From assembly GCF_004348895.1 (NCBI RefSeq), contig NZ_RRZK01000005.1, forward strand, positions 49,987 through 113,986: a stretch of 64,000 nucleotides of DNA, in the 5' to 3' direction. Numbering within the stretch: the stretch's first letter is position 1; every line of letters begins with the position of its first letter. The position numbers and the translations under genes are program-made. The DNA comes from Pseudomonas vancouverensis (GTDB lineage: Bacteria > Pseudomonadota > Gammaproteobacteria > Pseudomonadales > Pseudomonadaceae). Shown here piece by piece: positions 44,453-56,403 of this stretch. Below the pieces are notes generated by a model that saw only the letters and a program-made list of their open reading frames with translations, made no database searches and was not told the origin of the DNA.

Positions 44453-45013
44453 TCACTGAGGCGTTTTGGCCGTCGGCAAGAGGTGCTCCTTGAACGGTAT
44501 ATCAGCGGGTACGCTGATACCGCTGGCGAGCCACTGACTGCTCCACCCGAGAATCAGGTTTTTGGACCAGTCTGCAACCAATAGAAATTTTGGCACGAGC
44601 TGGGACTCTTTCCACCACCCGTCCTGCTGTACCGGCCCCAGGCTCAACAGCCCGACGGCGATGACCACCAGCAGTACGCCACGCGCGGCGCCGAAGGCCA
44701 TGCCGAGGAATCGGTCGGTCCCGGAAAGGCCGGTGACGCGAACCAGTTCGCCGATAAGATAATTGATCATTGCGCCCACGATCAAAGTGGCGACAAACAT
44801 GATGGCACAGCCCGTGATTACACGAGCCGATGGCGTTTCGATGTATCCGGCGAGGTACTCGGACAATGAACCACCGAACATCCAGGCGACGACTCCTGCG
44901 ATGATCCAGGTCACCAGCGATAATGCTTCCTTGACGAAGCCGCGGCTCAAACTGATCAAAGCGGAGATGGCGACGATTGCAACGATCGCCCAGTCAACCC
45001 AGGTAAATGGCAC
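44453..45013 (-). CDS. cvpA: CvpA family membrane protein
   Basis: This 186-residue inner-membrane protein has four hydrophobic helices (about 7-24, 31-50, 66-88 and 107-124), typical of CvpA, named for colicin V production and linked in later work to envelope stress tolerance. Conserved position before purF. Confidence 0.95.
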   Translation of the reverse strand: MPFTWVDWAIVAIVAISALISLSRGFVKEALSLVTWIIAGVVAWMFGGSLSEYLAGYIETPSARVITGCAIMFVATLIVGAMINYLIGELVRVTGLSGTDRFLGMAFGAARGVLLVVIAVGLLSLGPVQQDGWWKESQLVPKFLLVADWSKNLILGWSSQWLASGISVPADIPFKEHLLPTAKTPQ

Positions 45014-45111
45014 AGTGCAGCCTACAGACGGATAAGGCGGCGCATTTTAGCAGAGCCCATGCTGATCGGTAAGCTGCGATTGTCTGTGCATTTCAAATCG
45101 AGGCGATAGTT

Positions 45112-45762
45112 TTAACCACGTTCTGGCTGAAAGCGCACGACAAAGCCCTTGAGGTTCTGTTGGCGGTTCAACAAGTCACGCAAGCGGTCGGCTTCAGCCC
45201 GTTCAATCAGCGGCCCGACGAACACGCGGTTTTTGCCGTCAGCGGTGCGGATATAGGCGTTGTAGCCTTGGCTGCGCAGGGTTTTCTGCAGCTTTTCCGC
45301 GCCGTCACGACTGGACAGGCTGGCCAGTTGCACCGACCAACTGACCGACAAGCCATTGGCATCGACACGGCTTTGCGTCGTGTCGGGCTTGCCAGGGGCT
45401 GCGGCAATCGGCTGCGCAGGGGCTGGAGCCGGTTTGGCAGCCGGAGCTGGCGTTGGCGCAACCGGCTTGGCGGTAGGTACAGGCGTCAACGGCACACTGG
45501 GTGCTGCTGGCGCTTCTTCCTGGGCAATTTCGTCATCGCTCGGCACCGGCTCCTGCGGCAGGGCTTGAGGCTCAGGCACCACCACCGGTTCCACCTGCAC
45601 TTGTGGCATTGCGGGCGCCTGCGGAGCCGCCGGCGCTTCAACCGTCACCTGACGCTGCTCGTCCTGACGGGAAAACAGCATCGGCAGGAAAATCACCGCC
45701 AGCGCGACCAGCACCAGCGCCCCGACCATGCGCTGCTTGTAAGCTTTATCCAGCAATGCCAT
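45112..45762 (-). CDS. dedD: SPOR-domain cell division protein DedD-like
   Basis: This 216-residue protein has a cytoplasmic N-tip, one membrane helix (MVGALVLVALAVIFLPMLFS), a long Pro/Ala-rich periplasmic linker and a C-terminal SPOR domain (VSWSVQLASLSSRDGAEKLQ ... FVGPLIERAEADRL). SPOR domains localise to septal peptidoglycan. ATG 45762 lies inside the end of folC (17-base overlap). Confidence 0.93.
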   Translation of the reverse strand: MALLDKAYKQRMVGALVLVALAVIFLPMLFSRQDEQRQVTVEAPAAPQAPAMPQVQVEPVVVPEPQALPQEPVPSDDEIAQEEAPAAPSVPLTPVPTAKPVAPTPAPAAKPAPAPAQPIAAAPGKPDTTQSRVDANGLSVSWSVQLASLSSRDGAEKLQKTLRSQGYNAYIRTADGKNRVFVGPLIERAEADRLRDLLNRQQNLKGFVVRFQPERG

Positions 45763-47053
45763 TTGCCGCGTCCTCCGTGGAGCGCCGAGCCAGCCATTCA
45801 AGGGCCTCGGCGACACAATAAAAAGATCCGAACAACAGGATTTCGTCGTCAGCGGTGGCCTGCGAACACTGCCCTTCCAAGGCTGCAGCCACACTGTCAT
45901 AAGCCGTGACCGGAGCGCCCCGGGCCTGCAGCGCCTGGTGCAATTCGGCGACCGGTCGTGCACGCGGCGATTCCAGCGGAGCCACCGCCCAATGCTGGAC
46001 GCTGGCACTCAATTCACCAACAACACCATCGAGGTCTTTGTCCGCCAGCAAGCCGAACACCGCAAGACGCTTGCCGACTGGTGGACGACTGGCCAGACGT
46101 CGGGCCAGGTATTCCGCGGCGTGGGGGTTATGCCCGACATCCAGCAGCAGGTTAAGGCGTTTGCCCTGCCAGTCAAACTGCCGGCGATCCAGCCGACCGA
46201 CCACGCGCGTGGCCTGCAAGGCCTCGACAATCTGTGCATCCACCCAAGGCAAACCGAGCAACAAGTAAGCCTGCAAGGCCAGCGCAGCGTTTTCCATGGG
46301 CAAATCGAGCAGCGGCAAATCATGCAGCTCTACTGCACGCCCCTGCCCATCAACGCCACGCCACTGCCAGTGATGATCAGTCACACCTAGGTCGAAATCG
46401 CGCCCACGCAGGAAAAACGGGCAGTTGAGCTCGCGCGCCTTGTCCAGCAATGGTTGTGGGGGATTCAGATCGCCGCAGAGCGCCGGAGCACCCTGACGGA
46501 AAATACCGGCCTTTTCAAAAGCCACGGACTCGCGGGTATTGCCGAGATAGTCCGCATGATCGACGCCGATGCTGGTGACCAACGCCATGTCGGCGTCCAC
46601 CACATTGACTGTATCCAGGCGCCCGCCGAGGCCGACTTCCAGCACCACGGCATCAAGCCCGGAGCGCTGGAACAGCCAGAACGCCGCCAGGGTACCCATC
46701 TCGAAATAGGTCAGCGAGGTGTCGCCGCGCCCGGCCTCGACCGCCGCGAAGGCTTCGCACAGCTCGGCATCCGTGGCTTCGACGCCATTGACCTGTACCC
46801 GCTCGTTGTAACGCAGCAGGTGCGGAGAGTTGTAGACACCGACCTTCAGGCCTTGCGCCCGCAGCAACGAAGCCACGAACGCGCAGGTAGAGCCCTTGCC
46901 GTTGGTCCCGGTGACGGTGATCACCCGAGGCGCCGGCTTGCCAAGTCCCATGCGGGACGCTACCTGCTGCGACCGCTCCAGCCCCATGTCGATGGCCGAA
47001 GGGTGCAACTGTTCAAGGTAGGCGAGCCATTCGCCAAGGGTACGTTGGGTCAT
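45746..47053 (-). CDS. folC: Dihydrofolate synthase / folylpolyglutamate synthase
   Basis: This 435-residue Mur-ligase-type enzyme adds glutamate to dihydropteroate and folates. P-loop '[20 protein letters not shown]' is near residue 48, then '[13 protein letters not shown]' and '[13 protein letters not shown]'. Its start overlaps the accD stop (ATGA), so it is co-translated with accD. Confidence 0.97.
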   Translation of the reverse strand: MTQRTLGEWLAYLEQLHPSAIDMGLERSQQVASRMGLGKPAPRVITVTGTNGKGSTCAFVASLLRAQGLKVGVYNSPHLLRYNERVQVNGVEATDAELCEAFAAVEAGRGDTSLTYFEMGTLAAFWLFQRSGLDAVVLEVGLGGRLDTVNVVDADMALVTSIGVDHADYLGNTRESVAFEKAGIFRQGAPALCGDLNPPQPLLDKARELNCPFFLRGRDFDLGVTDHHWQWRGVDGQGRAVELHDLPLLDLPMENAALALQAYLLLGLPWVDAQIVEALQATRVVGRLDRRQFDWQGKRLNLLLDVGHNPHAAEYLARRLASRPPVGKRLAVFGLLADKDLDGVVGELSASVQHWAVAPLESPRARPVAELHQALQARGAPVTAYDSVAAALEGQCSQATADDEILLFGSFYCVAEALEWLARRSTEDAANGIAG

Positions 47054-47970
47054 AGGCTGGCAGGCACCGGTGGCACCACGATCGGCTCGATAGGCGCAGC
47101 GACGAAGGTTGGCGTCGGCAGGCCCATCATTTGCGCCAGCAAATTGCCCAGGCGCGGACGCAGCTCGCGACGATCGATGATCAGGTCGATGGCACCGTGC
47201 TCCAGCAGGAACTCGCTGCGCTGGAAGCCTTCCGGCAGTTTTTCACGCACGGTCTGCTCGATGACACGAGGACCGGCAAAACCGATCAGCGCCTTCGGCT
47301 CGCCGACGATCACGTCGCCCAGCATGGCCAGGCTGGCGGAAACACCGCCGTAGACCGGATCGGTCAGTACGGAGATAAACGGAATGCCCTCTTCGCGAAG
47401 ACGCGCCAGCACCGCCGAGGTCTTGGCCATCTGCATCAGGGAAATCAGCGCTTCCTGCATGCGCGCACCGCCGGAAGCGGCGAAGCAGACCATCGGGCAC
47501 TTGTTTTCCAACGCGTAGTTGGCGGCGCGCACAAAGCGCTCACCGACGATGGCACCCATTGAGCCACCCATGAAGGAGAACTCGAAGGCCGAAACCACGA
47601 CCGGCATGCCCAGCAAGGTGCCGCTCATGGACACCAGCGCATCTTTCTCACCGGTCTGCTTCTGCGCGGCGGTCAGGCGATCCTTGTACTTCTTGCCGTC
47701 ACGGAATTTCAGACGGTCGACCGGCTCCAGGTCCGCACCCAGTTCGGTACGCCCTTCAACGTCGAGGAAAATGTCGATACGGGCGCGTGCGCCGATACGC
47801 ATGTGGTGGTTGCACTTGGGGCAAACGTCCAGGGTCTTTTCCAGCTCCGGACGGTACAGCACAGCCTCGCAAGACGGGCATTTGTGCCAAAGACCTTCAG
47901 GCACCGAGCTCTTCTTGACCTCGGAACGCATGATCGAAGGGATCAGTTTGTCTACTAACCAGTTGCTCAT
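47050..47970 (-). CDS. accD: Acetyl-CoA carboxylase carboxyltransferase beta subunit
   Basis: This 306-residue subunit transfers carboxyl from biotin to acetyl-CoA, the first step of fatty acid synthesis. The N-terminal zinc ribbon '[20 protein letters not shown]' with a second CxxC and the crotonase-like core '[20 protein letters not shown]' are visible. The ATG at 47970 has GAAAG upstream (weak). The 250 bases before it (47971-48221) contain its promoter and no gene. Confidence 0.98.
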   Translation of the reverse strand: MSNWLVDKLIPSIMRSEVKKSSVPEGLWHKCPSCEAVLYRPELEKTLDVCPKCNHHMRIGARARIDIFLDVEGRTELGADLEPVDRLKFRDGKKYKDRLTAAQKQTGEKDALVSMSGTLLGMPVVVSAFEFSFMGGSMGAIVGERFVRAANYALENKCPMVCFAASGGARMQEALISLMQMAKTSAVLARLREEGIPFISVLTDPVYGGVSASLAMLGDVIVGEPKALIGFAGPRVIEQTVREKLPEGFQRSEFLLEHGAIDLIIDRRELRPRLGNLLAQMMGLPTPTFVAAPIEPIVVPPVPASL

Positions 47971-48221
47971 GCTTTCTTTCTCCAGTACCGGCGGCCCGAA
48001 CGCTCTGGTTCGCAACCCCGTGTATGCCCTAGCGCTAAATTCATGTGTGCGGCGATGATCAGGAGGTCGCCACGGTCAGCGCGAAACTTGACCTGCGTAC
48101 AACCCCGAAAACCCTCAGCCATGCCTGCTTCGTGCAAGTGCAGTTAAAGACGGCGGCAGTCTGCCAGCCGTCACATCGCAAAACCGATCAAAGGATCGCT
48201 GCTTCGTTTCGCTGGACAACC

Positions 48222-48845
48222 TTACACGCAACTGCGTGCCGCCTTGATGAATGCCTGAACTTTTGCGTGATCCTTGATGCCTTTGCTCGCCTCTACCCCG
48301 CCGCTGACATCCACGGCATAAGGTCGTACCCGGGCAATGGCCGAGGCGACGTTTTCCGGTGTCAGGCCACCGGCCAGAATGATCGGCTTGCTCAAGCCTT
48401 GCGGTATCAATGACCAGTCAAAGGCCTCGCCGGTTCCCCCGGGAACGCCTTCAACATAAGCATCGAGCAGGATGCCGCTGGCGCTTGGGTAGGCATTACA
48501 GGCCGCGGCGATGTCGTCCCCGGCCTTGACCCGCAAGGCCTTGATGTACGGCCGATGCCAGCTTTCACAGTCTTCGACACTTTCATCGCCATGGAACTGC
48601 AGCAGGTCCAACGGCACCGCATCCAGCAACTCGCCCAACTCGCAACGACTGGCATTGACGAACAAACCCACGGTGGTCACGAACGGTGGCAGCGCCTGAA
48701 TGATCGAGCGTGCCTGCTGAAAGGTCACCGCACGGGGACTCTTGGCGTAGAACACGAACCCGATGGCATCCGCCCCGGCCTCGACGGCCGCCAACGCATC
48801 CTCTATGCGGGTAATCCCGCAGATCTTGCTGCGAACGGCTGACAT
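48222..48845 (-). CDS. trpF: Phosphoribosylanthranilate isomerase
   Basis: This 207-residue TIM-barrel enzyme of tryptophan synthesis has '[20 protein letters not shown]' with the catalytic Cys near the N-terminus, 'LQFHGDE' and '[15 protein letters not shown]' with the phosphate-binding and catalytic Asp region. ATG 48845 follows GGAG at moderate spacing; a longer frame starts at 48893 but overlaps nothing conserved. Confidence 0.97.
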   Translation of the reverse strand: MSAVRSKICGITRIEDALAAVEAGADAIGFVFYAKSPRAVTFQQARSIIQALPPFVTTVGLFVNASRCELGELLDAVPLDLLQFHGDESVEDCESWHRPYIKALRVKAGDDIAAACNAYPSASGILLDAYVEGVPGGTGEAFDWSLIPQGLSKPIILAGGLTPENVASAIARVRPYAVDVSGGVEASKGIKDHAKVQAFIKAARSCV

Positions 48846-48908
48846 GTCGATACAACTCCAAGACAAATCCGGGAAAGCCCCGGATGGTAGCAAATGCGCT
48901 CGAGGGCG

Positions 48909-49799
48909 TCAGCCGTCAAGTTCCGAGAAGCCGGTCAAGAAGTGTGGGCCGATGTAACGCTCGGGCAACTGGAACTCGTCGCGATACTCGACCTGCACCA
49001 GATAAAGACCGAATGGATGCGCCGTCACCCCACCAGTACGCCGCACGCGGCTGTCGAGCACCTCTTTCATCCACTCGACGGGACGCTCACCGGCACCGAT
49101 GGTCATCAATACGCCAGCAATGTTACGCACCATATGGTGCAGAAACGCACTGGCACGGATATCCAGCACGATCATCTTGCCGTGGCGGGTAACGCGCAGG
49201 TGGTGCAGTTCCTTGATCGGCGACTTGGCCTGGCACTGACCGGCACGGAAAGCGCTGAAATCATGGGTACCGAGCAGGTACCGGGCAGCCTCGGCCATGC
49301 GCTCGACGTCCAGCGGGCGGTGGTTCCAGGTGATTTCTTCGTTCAGGTGAGCCGGACGGATCTGGTCGTTGTAGATCACGTAGCGATAACGCCGGGCAAT
49401 GGCCTTGAATCGCGCATGAAAGTGCGCCGGCATGACCTTGGCCCAACTGACGCTGACGTCATGGGGCAAGTTGATATTGGCCCCCATCACCCAGGCTTTC
49501 ATCGAGCGCTCGACCTGGGTGTCGAAATGCACCACTTGACCGCAGGCATGCACACCGGCGTCGGTACGTCCGGCACACATCAGCGAAACCGGCGAGTCGG
49601 CGACTTTGGACAGCGCGTTTTCAAGGGTTTCCTGCACGGTCAGCACGCCGGACGCCTGACGCTGCCAGCCGCGATAGCGCGAGCCTTTGTATTCAACGCC
49701 CAACGCGATGCGGTAAAAGCCTTCGGCAGCCATTTCGGCGGCCGGGTTATCTATGTTTGCCAAGGAGGGACAGCCTGATGATGTACGCAAAGGCGGCAT
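48909..49799 (-). CDS. truA: tRNA pseudouridine(38-40) synthase
   Basis: This enzyme makes pseudouridine at positions 38-40 of the tRNA anticodon arm. The catalytic Asp is in 'CAGRTDAGVHACGQVVHF', and 'FHARFKAIARRYRYVIYN' and 'FLHHMVRNIAGVLM' are conserved. The start is uncertain: ATG 49799 (296 aa), TTG 49763 or ATG 49733; the conserved fold starts near 'YRIALGVEYKG'. None has a good ribosome binding site. Confidence 0.95.
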   Translation of the reverse strand: MPPLRTSSGCPSLANIDNPAAEMAAEGFYRIALGVEYKGSRYRGWQRQASGVLTVQETLENALSKVADSPVSLMCAGRTDAGVHACGQVVHFDTQVERSMKAWVMGANINLPHDVSVSWAKVMPAHFHARFKAIARRYRYVIYNDQIRPAHLNEEITWNHRPLDVERMAEAARYLLGTHDFSAFRAGQCQAKSPIKELHHLRVTRHGKMIVLDIRASAFLHHMVRNIAGVLMTIGAGERPVEWMKEVLDSRVRRTGGVTAHPFGLYLVQVEYRDEFQLPERYIGPHFLTGFSELDG

Positions 49800-49845
49800 T
49801 ATAAGGCCGCGAGTCAGGGACGCCAGTGCAGCGGCGGCAAAAACA

Positions 49846-49875
49846 AAAACGGCAGCCTTGCCGGGCTGCCGTTTT
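49846..49875 (-). terminator. Terminator after fimV
   Basis: A perfect 12-bp stem (AAAACGGCAGCC with GGCTGCCGTTTT) and 6-base loop, with T-rich sequence on the minus strand. It lies 19 bases behind the fimV stop and close to the truA start. Confidence 0.92.
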
Positions 49876-49894
49876 GCTTACACCGTACCGAGAC

Positions 49895-52561
49895 TCAAGC
49901 CAGACGCGAAAGCATTTCCTTGGCTTCGCTCTTCTGGCCGTCATCTCCCTCGGTCACCACCTCATTGAGGATGTCCCGTGCACCATCGTTGTCGCCCATG
50001 TCGATATAGGCCTGGGCCAGATCGAGCTTGGTGGCGACTTCGTCGGTCCCGGAGAGGAAGTCAAAGTCCGGCTCGTCATCAGCACCGAGCAGCGCATCAT
50101 CGGCGGTAAAGCTCGGCTCGCCAATACTCTGGGACAGGCTTTCCAACTCGGCGTTGACGTCTTTCAACTCCGACGAAAACGCATCCGGTGCATCCATTTC
50201 GTCAGCCAGCGACAGATCGAAGTCCGCCGGCAACTCAAGGTCGTCCAGCGCCGCCTCAGGAACAGCAGGAGCGTCCACCACCGGGAAATCCTTCACGCCT
50301 TCGTCGAGGTCCAGCAGGAAATCATCCTCTGCCAGCATCGCCGGCGCAGGTTCAGCACCGAGGTCCAGATCCAGGTCGAAATCCGACAGATCGTCGAGGT
50401 TTTCCTTGATCTCGGTCTGCTGCTGCAACACCGACTCGAAACTCAGGTCGTCATCCAGCGGGAAGTCTTCCAGATCGGCCAGCGTTTCCGGCTCTGGCAC
50501 CACGGCAGGCGCCGGTTCTGGCGCAACTGGCTTGACGTTGTCGAAATCATCGAGGCTCAGGTCGAAAGCGCTGTCCAGGTCATCTTCCGCAGGTGCGGGT
50601 GCAGGTGCAGCAACCGGAGCCGGCTCAGGAGCCTGAGGCTCGTCCTGCATCAGGTCCTTGACGTATTGCGCATCCAGCTCGGCCGCAACGGCCGCTGCGG
50701 CAATACCGCCGGCCGCCACCAATGCCATGGCCGGGAAACGACTCTTGAGCTTTTCAACCTGGGCGAAGTTGTCGCCATTGGCCACCAACTGGCGCTCCTG
50801 GCCGACGAATGCATCGCGATCACCCTGCTGGCCGTAGACTTCCATCAGCTTCAGGCGCACATCGCTGCGCTGCGGCTCCTGCTTGACGCCCTCTTCCAGC
50901 AACGCTGCCGCCTGATTCAGGCGACCGGCATTGATGTGCGACTGCGCCTGACTCAATACATCGTCGGAACGCTCGGCAGCTGGAGCAACCAGGGGTGCAG
51001 CGATAGGCGTGGTCATCACCACCGAAGCAACCGCCGGGGCCGGGGCTGGTGTCGGAGCCGGCGCTGGTGCAGTTGCTAACTTGACGCTTGGCGGCGGCAC
51101 TTCCAGACCTTCGAAACTGCTTTCCGGCAGGTCGAGATCAGCCGAAAACGCCTGCTCTTCAGCCAATTCACGCGCCATGCGCAGGTGTTTTTCGGCTTCC
51201 TGCTGGGCCTTACGGCGACGAGCCAACAGCAACAGCAGCAGCAACACAACCACCGCACCGCCACCCGCCAGGCCCAACAGCCATGGATTGGTCAGAAGGT
51301 CGTTGTATTTTTGTTCATCGGAAACGGCCGGTGCGGACTCAACCGGTTGGTCGGCAGCTACCGGCGCAGCCTCAGGGGCAGCAGCCGGGCTCGGCGCTGC
51401 AGGGGCTGTGTCCACAGGGGCTGGCGCCGGGGCAGGATTGCTCGCCAGCTCTGCCGAGATGGCCGGCGCAGTCGCAGGCGCAGCGGCTGGTGCACCGTTG
51501 GCACCTTCGGCCTGCATCTTCGCCAGTTGATTATTCTTCAGTTCGATCAGGCGTTGCAGCTTGTCCAGCTGACTTTGCAGATCGGCCATGCGGCTTTTCA
51601 GTTCGGCGTTGTCACGACGGGTGGTGTCGAGGCTTTCCTGGGTGACCGCCAGCTTGTTGTTCAAGGCCTTGGCATCGCCTGCGGCGCCCTTGCCACGATT
51701 TTTCCCGGACTCCGCCGACACCAGACTGAGTTTGTCGGTAGCGGCTTGTGTCGGAGCGGCCTCAGTGCGCGGACGATTGGTGGCGTCAATTTGCTGCTGA
51801 CCGGCCGCTGGCTTGGCGACATAACGCCGGCCCTGACGCCAGGCGGTGTTTTGTGCAGCCACTTCGGCGATAGCCTTGGGCTGCGGCAGGCTGGTGCTTT
51901 GCGCCTGATCCGGCAGACGCAGCACCTGGCCGGTTTTCAGACGGTTGATGTTGCCATCGATAAAGGCATCCGGGTTCAAAGCCTGGATGGCCAACATGGT
52001 CTGCTGGATCGAACCGCCATTACGGGCCTTTGCGGCGATTTCCCACAGGGTATCGCGCGGCGTGGTGGTGTATTGCGACGGCTTGGTCGCACCGGTCACC
52101 GGCGCAGCAACGGCAGGCGTCGCGGCGGGTTGCGCTGCCGCCTCGGCGGTTTGCGGCGAGAATTTGGATGGATCGAGCAGCACGCTGTAATCGCGCAGCA
52201 AGCGACCGTTCGGCCACATGACCTGAACCAGGAACTTGACCATCGGTTCAGACAGCGGCTTGCTGGAGGTCACGCGCAGAATGCTTTTGCCACTAGCATT
52301 CAGCACCGGCGTGAAGGTCAAGTCGTTGAGGAACGCCTGGCGGTCGACACCAGCCTTGGCGAAGTCTTCAGGCGAGGCCAGGCTCGGTACCACTTCCGCA
52401 GCGGTGAGATCCTTGACGTCGAGCAGCTCGATTTCCGCCACCAGCGGTTGGTTGAGCGTCGACTTCAGGGTCAGCTCCCCAAGCCCGAGGGCATGCGCCA
52501 TACCGGAGGACAGCGCCGAGGCGGCCGCTATTGCTAACACCAGTTTGCGAACTTGAACCAT
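49895..52561 (-). CDS. fimV: FimV/HubP-type polarity and peptidoglycan-binding protein
   Basis: This 888-residue inner-membrane protein organises the cell pole, type IV pili and twitching. It has a signal peptide (to about 24), a FimV N-terminal domain, a LysM domain (about 160-215, TPRDTLWEIAAKARNGGSIQ), a coiled coil (about 290-350), one membrane helix (WLLGLAGGGAVVVLLLLLLL, near 430), a long acidic Asp/Ala/Pro-rich cytoplasmic part and a C-terminal TPR-like FimV domain (DLAQAYIDMGDNDGARDILN). Length is near the Pseudomonas norm. Confidence 0.95.
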   Translation of the reverse strand: MVQVRKLVLAIAAASALSSGMAHALGLGELTLKSTLNQPLVAEIELLDVKDLTAAEVVPSLASPEDFAKAGVDRQAFLNDLTFTPVLNASGKSILRVTSSKPLSEPMVKFLVQVMWPNGRLLRDYSVLLDPSKFSPQTAEAAAQPAATPAVAAPVTGATKPSQYTTTPRDTLWEIAAKARNGGSIQQTMLAIQALNPDAFIDGNINRLKTGQVLRLPDQAQSTSLPQPKAIAEVAAQNTAWRQGRRYVAKPAAGQQQIDATNRPRTEAAPTQAATDKLSLVSAESGKNRGKGAAGDAKALNNKLAVTQESLDTTRRDNAELKSRMADLQSQLDKLQRLIELKNNQLAKMQAEGANGAPAAAPATAPAISAELASNPAPAPAPVDTAPAAPSPAAAPEAAPVAADQPVESAPAVSDEQKYNDLLTNPWLLGLAGGGAVVVLLLLLLLARRRKAQQEAEKHLRMARELAEEQAFSADLDLPESSFEGLEVPPPSVKLATAPAPAPTPAPAPAVASVVMTTPIAAPLVAPAAERSDDVLSQAQSHINAGRLNQAAALLEEGVKQEPQRSDVRLKLMEVYGQQGDRDAFVGQERQLVANGDNFAQVEKLKSRFPAMALVAAGGIAAAAVAAELDAQYVKDLMQDEPQAPEPAPVAAPAPAPAEDDLDSAFDLSLDDFDNVKPVAPEPAPAVVPEPETLADLEDFPLDDDLSFESVLQQQTEIKENLDDLSDFDLDLDLGAEPAPAMLAEDDFLLDLDEGVKDFPVVDAPAVPEAALDDLELPADFDLSLADEMDAPDAFSSELKDVNAELESLSQSIGEPSFTADDALLGADDEPDFDFLSGTDEVATKLDLAQAYIDMGDNDGARDILNEVVTEGDDGQKSEAKEMLSRLA

Positions 52562-52767
52562 TAGCTCATCCTTAGTTTGAACATTCCTCGGCCAGCGAGA
52601 AGGTATTGATAACCGCTGCCGTAAGGCATTGCGCGCGACGGCGAAAGGTCGACGCGCGCGATCGTTTCTTTGATGCCCCGGAAAGCCCCACGCAGTGGCT
52701 CGCCTTCAGCATTCCGGCAAGCATAGGCTGGCCCGGAATCATTCGACAAATTGTTGCCAAGTATCTT

Positions 52768-53778
52768 TTACAGCAGGTCTTTTATCAACAACTCAGCCAG
52801 CTGTACGGCGTTCAGCGCGGCGCCTTTGCGTACGTTATCTGACGTCAGCCAGACATTAAGTTCCGACAGGTCGTCGATCCCGTGACGAACGCGCCCCACG
52901 TAGACCACATCCTGGCCCACCGCGTCACCCACCGGCGTCGGATAATCGCCGGCCTCGACCAGCTCGATACCGGGTGCATCTTCCAGCGCGGCATTGACCT
53001 TGACCAGGTCGATGTCGCTCGCCGATTGCAGGGACACGCTAAAGCTATCGCCAAAAAACACCGGGGCTTGAATGCAAGTGACTGAAATCTTCAAGGCCGG
53101 CAGTGCCAGGACCTGGCGCAACTCCCGGACCAGGCGCTTTTCCAGCAGCGTGTGACCTTGATCGTCCGGCTTGCCGACCTGAGCCAACAGGTTGAACGCC
53201 ATTTGCCGATCGAAAAACTTCGGCTCCAGCGGACGCACATTCAGCAGTTCCGCGGTTTGCCGGGCGAGCTCGCTGACCGCTTCACGGCCCTGAGCCGACA
53301 CGGCCAGGCTGGCGGTCAGGCTGACGCGTTGCAGATCCAGCAAACCCAGCAATGGCGCGAGCACCACCGCCAGCGCCGTGGCCGACGGGCTCGGACTGCT
53401 GACCTGAAACGGCTTTTTCAAGCCCCGCAGCACAGATTCGTTGGCTTCCGGCACGACCTGCGGCGCCTGATCGGCCGGCAAGGCACCCGACAGGTCGATC
53501 AACGAGCAACCGGCCGCCGTAGCTCGGGAGACGAAACTCAGGGTCACCGCCGGTCCGGCGGCGAAGAACACCAACTGCACTTTGCTGAAGTCGAACTCAT
53601 CGACTTCACGCACGCGGACGTTCTTGCCGCGAAATGGCACGGAACTGCCTGCCGACTCGCTGCTGGCCAACAGGTGCAGGCTGCCGATCGGGAAGTCGCG
53701 CTCTTCGAGAATCTGCACAAGGGTTTCGCCGACAGTACCGGTGGCGCCGATCACGGCAATATCAATGGTCTGGCTCAT
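52768..53778 (-). CDS. usg: Usg-like aspartate-semialdehyde dehydrogenase homologue, probably not catalytic
   Basis: This 336-residue protein has the Asd fold, with 'IAVIGATGTVGETLVQILEE' at the N-terminus. Where true Asd has the catalytic Cys (N-C-T or similar), this protein reads 'SSPSPSATALAVVLAP', so the nucleophile is absent, as in E. coli Usg. It lies between fimV and the true asd. The function is unknown; it may be structural or regulatory. Confidence 0.9.
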   Translation of the reverse strand: MSQTIDIAVIGATGTVGETLVQILEERDFPIGSLHLLASSESAGSSVPFRGKNVRVREVDEFDFSKVQLVFFAAGPAVTLSFVSRATAAGCSLIDLSGALPADQAPQVVPEANESVLRGLKKPFQVSSPSPSATALAVVLAPLLGLLDLQRVSLTASLAVSAQGREAVSELARQTAELLNVRPLEPKFFDRQMAFNLLAQVGKPDDQGHTLLEKRLVRELRQVLALPALKISVTCIQAPVFFGDSFSVSLQSASDIDLVKVNAALEDAPGIELVEAGDYPTPVGDAVGQDVVYVGRVRHGIDDLSELNVWLTSDNVRKGAALNAVQLAELLIKDLL

Positions 53779-53875
53779 GGTTTTTACCTCTGGCGAAACG
53801 GGGGGAGCGGCACTTTACCGGGTGGCCCGGATACAGGCAATTCGACGGGAGATTTGCGCTGTTCGTGCCGGCCTC

Positions 53876-53994
53876 ATCGTCGGAACGCCGCCCGGACCAA
53901 GCTCGCTCCCACAGGTTTCAGCTGTGTACACAAATCCTGTGCTCGACAATCGGCATTTCGGGAGCGGACTTGCCAGCGAACAGGCCGGCATCGG
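53876..53994. repeat. Degenerate REP pair between usg and asd
   Basis: Fragments AAGCTCGCTCCCACAGG (from 53900) and, inverted, GGGAGCGGACTTGCCAGCG (from 53960) match the Pseudomonas REP core with several changes and extra bases between. It looks like an old REPIN. The rest of the 300-base gap holds the terminator of asd and nothing else. Confidence 0.5.
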
Positions 53995-54028
53995 CACCCG
54001 ATAAACCGCAGGCTGTCAGGAATAAAAA

Positions 54029-54056
54029 AACCCGCACCTCTTGCAAGGCACGGGTT
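54029..54056 (-). terminator. Terminator after asd
   Basis: AACCCG/CGGGTT closes a stem with an internal loop and a CCT/AGG inner pair, followed by a seven-T run on the minus strand, 20 bases behind the asd stop. Confidence 0.85.
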
Positions 54057-54075
54057 CTTTCATTGCTTCAATCGA

Positions 54076-55188
54076 TCAACGCTCAAGCAGAATCCGCAGC
54101 ATGCGACGCAGCGGTTCGGCCGCGCCCCACAGCAGCTGGTCGCCGACGGTGAACGCGCCGAGGAACTGCGAACCCATGTTCAGCTTGCGCAGACGGCCAA
54201 CCGGGATGTTCAGGGTGCCGGTGACCTTGTTCGGGCTCAGCTCCTGAATGCTGGTTTCGCGGTTGTTCGGCACCAGCTTGACCCAAGGGTTGTGCTGGCT
54301 GATCAGGCCTTCGATATCGGCCATCGGTACGTCTTTGTTCAGCTTGATGGTCAGCGCCTGACTGTGGCAGCGCATGGCGCCGATGCGCACGCAGATGCCA
54401 TCGACCGGGATCGGGCTCTTGAAGCGGCCGAGGATTTTGTTGGTCTCGGCCTGGGCCTTCCACTCTTCACGGCTCTGGCCGTTCGGCAGTTCCTTGTCGA
54501 TCCACGGGATCAGGCTGCCGGCCAGTGGCACGCCGAAGTTTTCCGTCGGGTACGCATCGCTGCGCATGGCTTCGGCCACGCGACGGTCGATGTCGAGGAT
54601 CGCGCTGGCCGGATCGGCCAGTTGATCGGCAACAGAGGCGTGGGTCGCGCCCATTTGCTTGATCAGCTCACGCATGTTCTGCGCGCCGGCACCGGACGCC
54701 GCCTGATAGGTCATGGCGCTCATCCACTCCACCAGACCGGCTTCGAACAGGCCACCCAGGCCCATCAGCATCAGGCTGACGGTGCAGTTGCCGCCGATGT
54801 AGTTCTTGGTACCGGCGTCCAGTTGCTGGTCGATCACCTTGCGGTTGACCGGGTCCAGCACGATCACGGCGTCATCCTGCATGCGCAGGCTGGAAGCTGC
54901 GTCGATCCAGTAGCCTTGCCAGCCGGCTTCACGCAATTTCGGGAAGACTTCGCTGGTGTAGTCGCCACCCTGGCAGGTCAGAATCACGTCGAGGGTTTTC
55001 AGCTCTTCAATGCTGTAAGCGTCCTTGAGCGGAGCAATGTCCTTGCCCACGGACGGGCCTTGGCCACCGACATTGGAAGTGGTGAAAAACACCGGCTCGA
55101 TAAGATCGAAATCCTGCTCTTCCAGCATCCGCTGCATGAGCACGGAACCGACCATACCGCGCCAACCGATCAGACCTACACGTTTCAT
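54076..55188 (-). CDS. asd: Aspartate-semialdehyde dehydrogenase
   Basis: This 370-residue NADPH enzyme makes aspartate semialdehyde for lysine, threonine, methionine and diaminopimelate. The N-terminal Rossmann motif is '[18 protein letters not shown]'; the catalytic Cys is in '[16 protein letters not shown]', and '[16 protein letters not shown]' supplies substrate-binding residues. Gram-negative type with normal length. Confidence 0.98.
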   Translation of the reverse strand: MKRVGLIGWRGMVGSVLMQRMLEEQDFDLIEPVFFTTSNVGGQGPSVGKDIAPLKDAYSIEELKTLDVILTCQGGDYTSEVFPKLREAGWQGYWIDAASSLRMQDDAVIVLDPVNRKVIDQQLDAGTKNYIGGNCTVSLMLMGLGGLFEAGLVEWMSAMTYQAASGAGAQNMRELIKQMGATHASVADQLADPASAILDIDRRVAEAMRSDAYPTENFGVPLAGSLIPWIDKELPNGQSREEWKAQAETNKILGRFKSPIPVDGICVRIGAMRCHSQALTIKLNKDVPMADIEGLISQHNPWVKLVPNNRETSIQELSPNKVTGTLNIPVGRLRKLNMGSQFLGAFTVGDQLLWGAAEPLRRMLRILLER

Positions 55189-55255
55189 CGCAACTACACC
55201 TTCTTGAAAAGTGGGCCGCTGCCTTTGGGGGAAAAGTGGCAGCGGGCCCGAGAGA

Positions 55256-56338
<1,083 letters not shown>

Positions 56339-56403
56339 GCTTTCCTCTTGTTATCAGTCGGGGCGCCCGCAGGCGCCCCCGGAAAATGTCTATCGTTCGA
56401 CGC

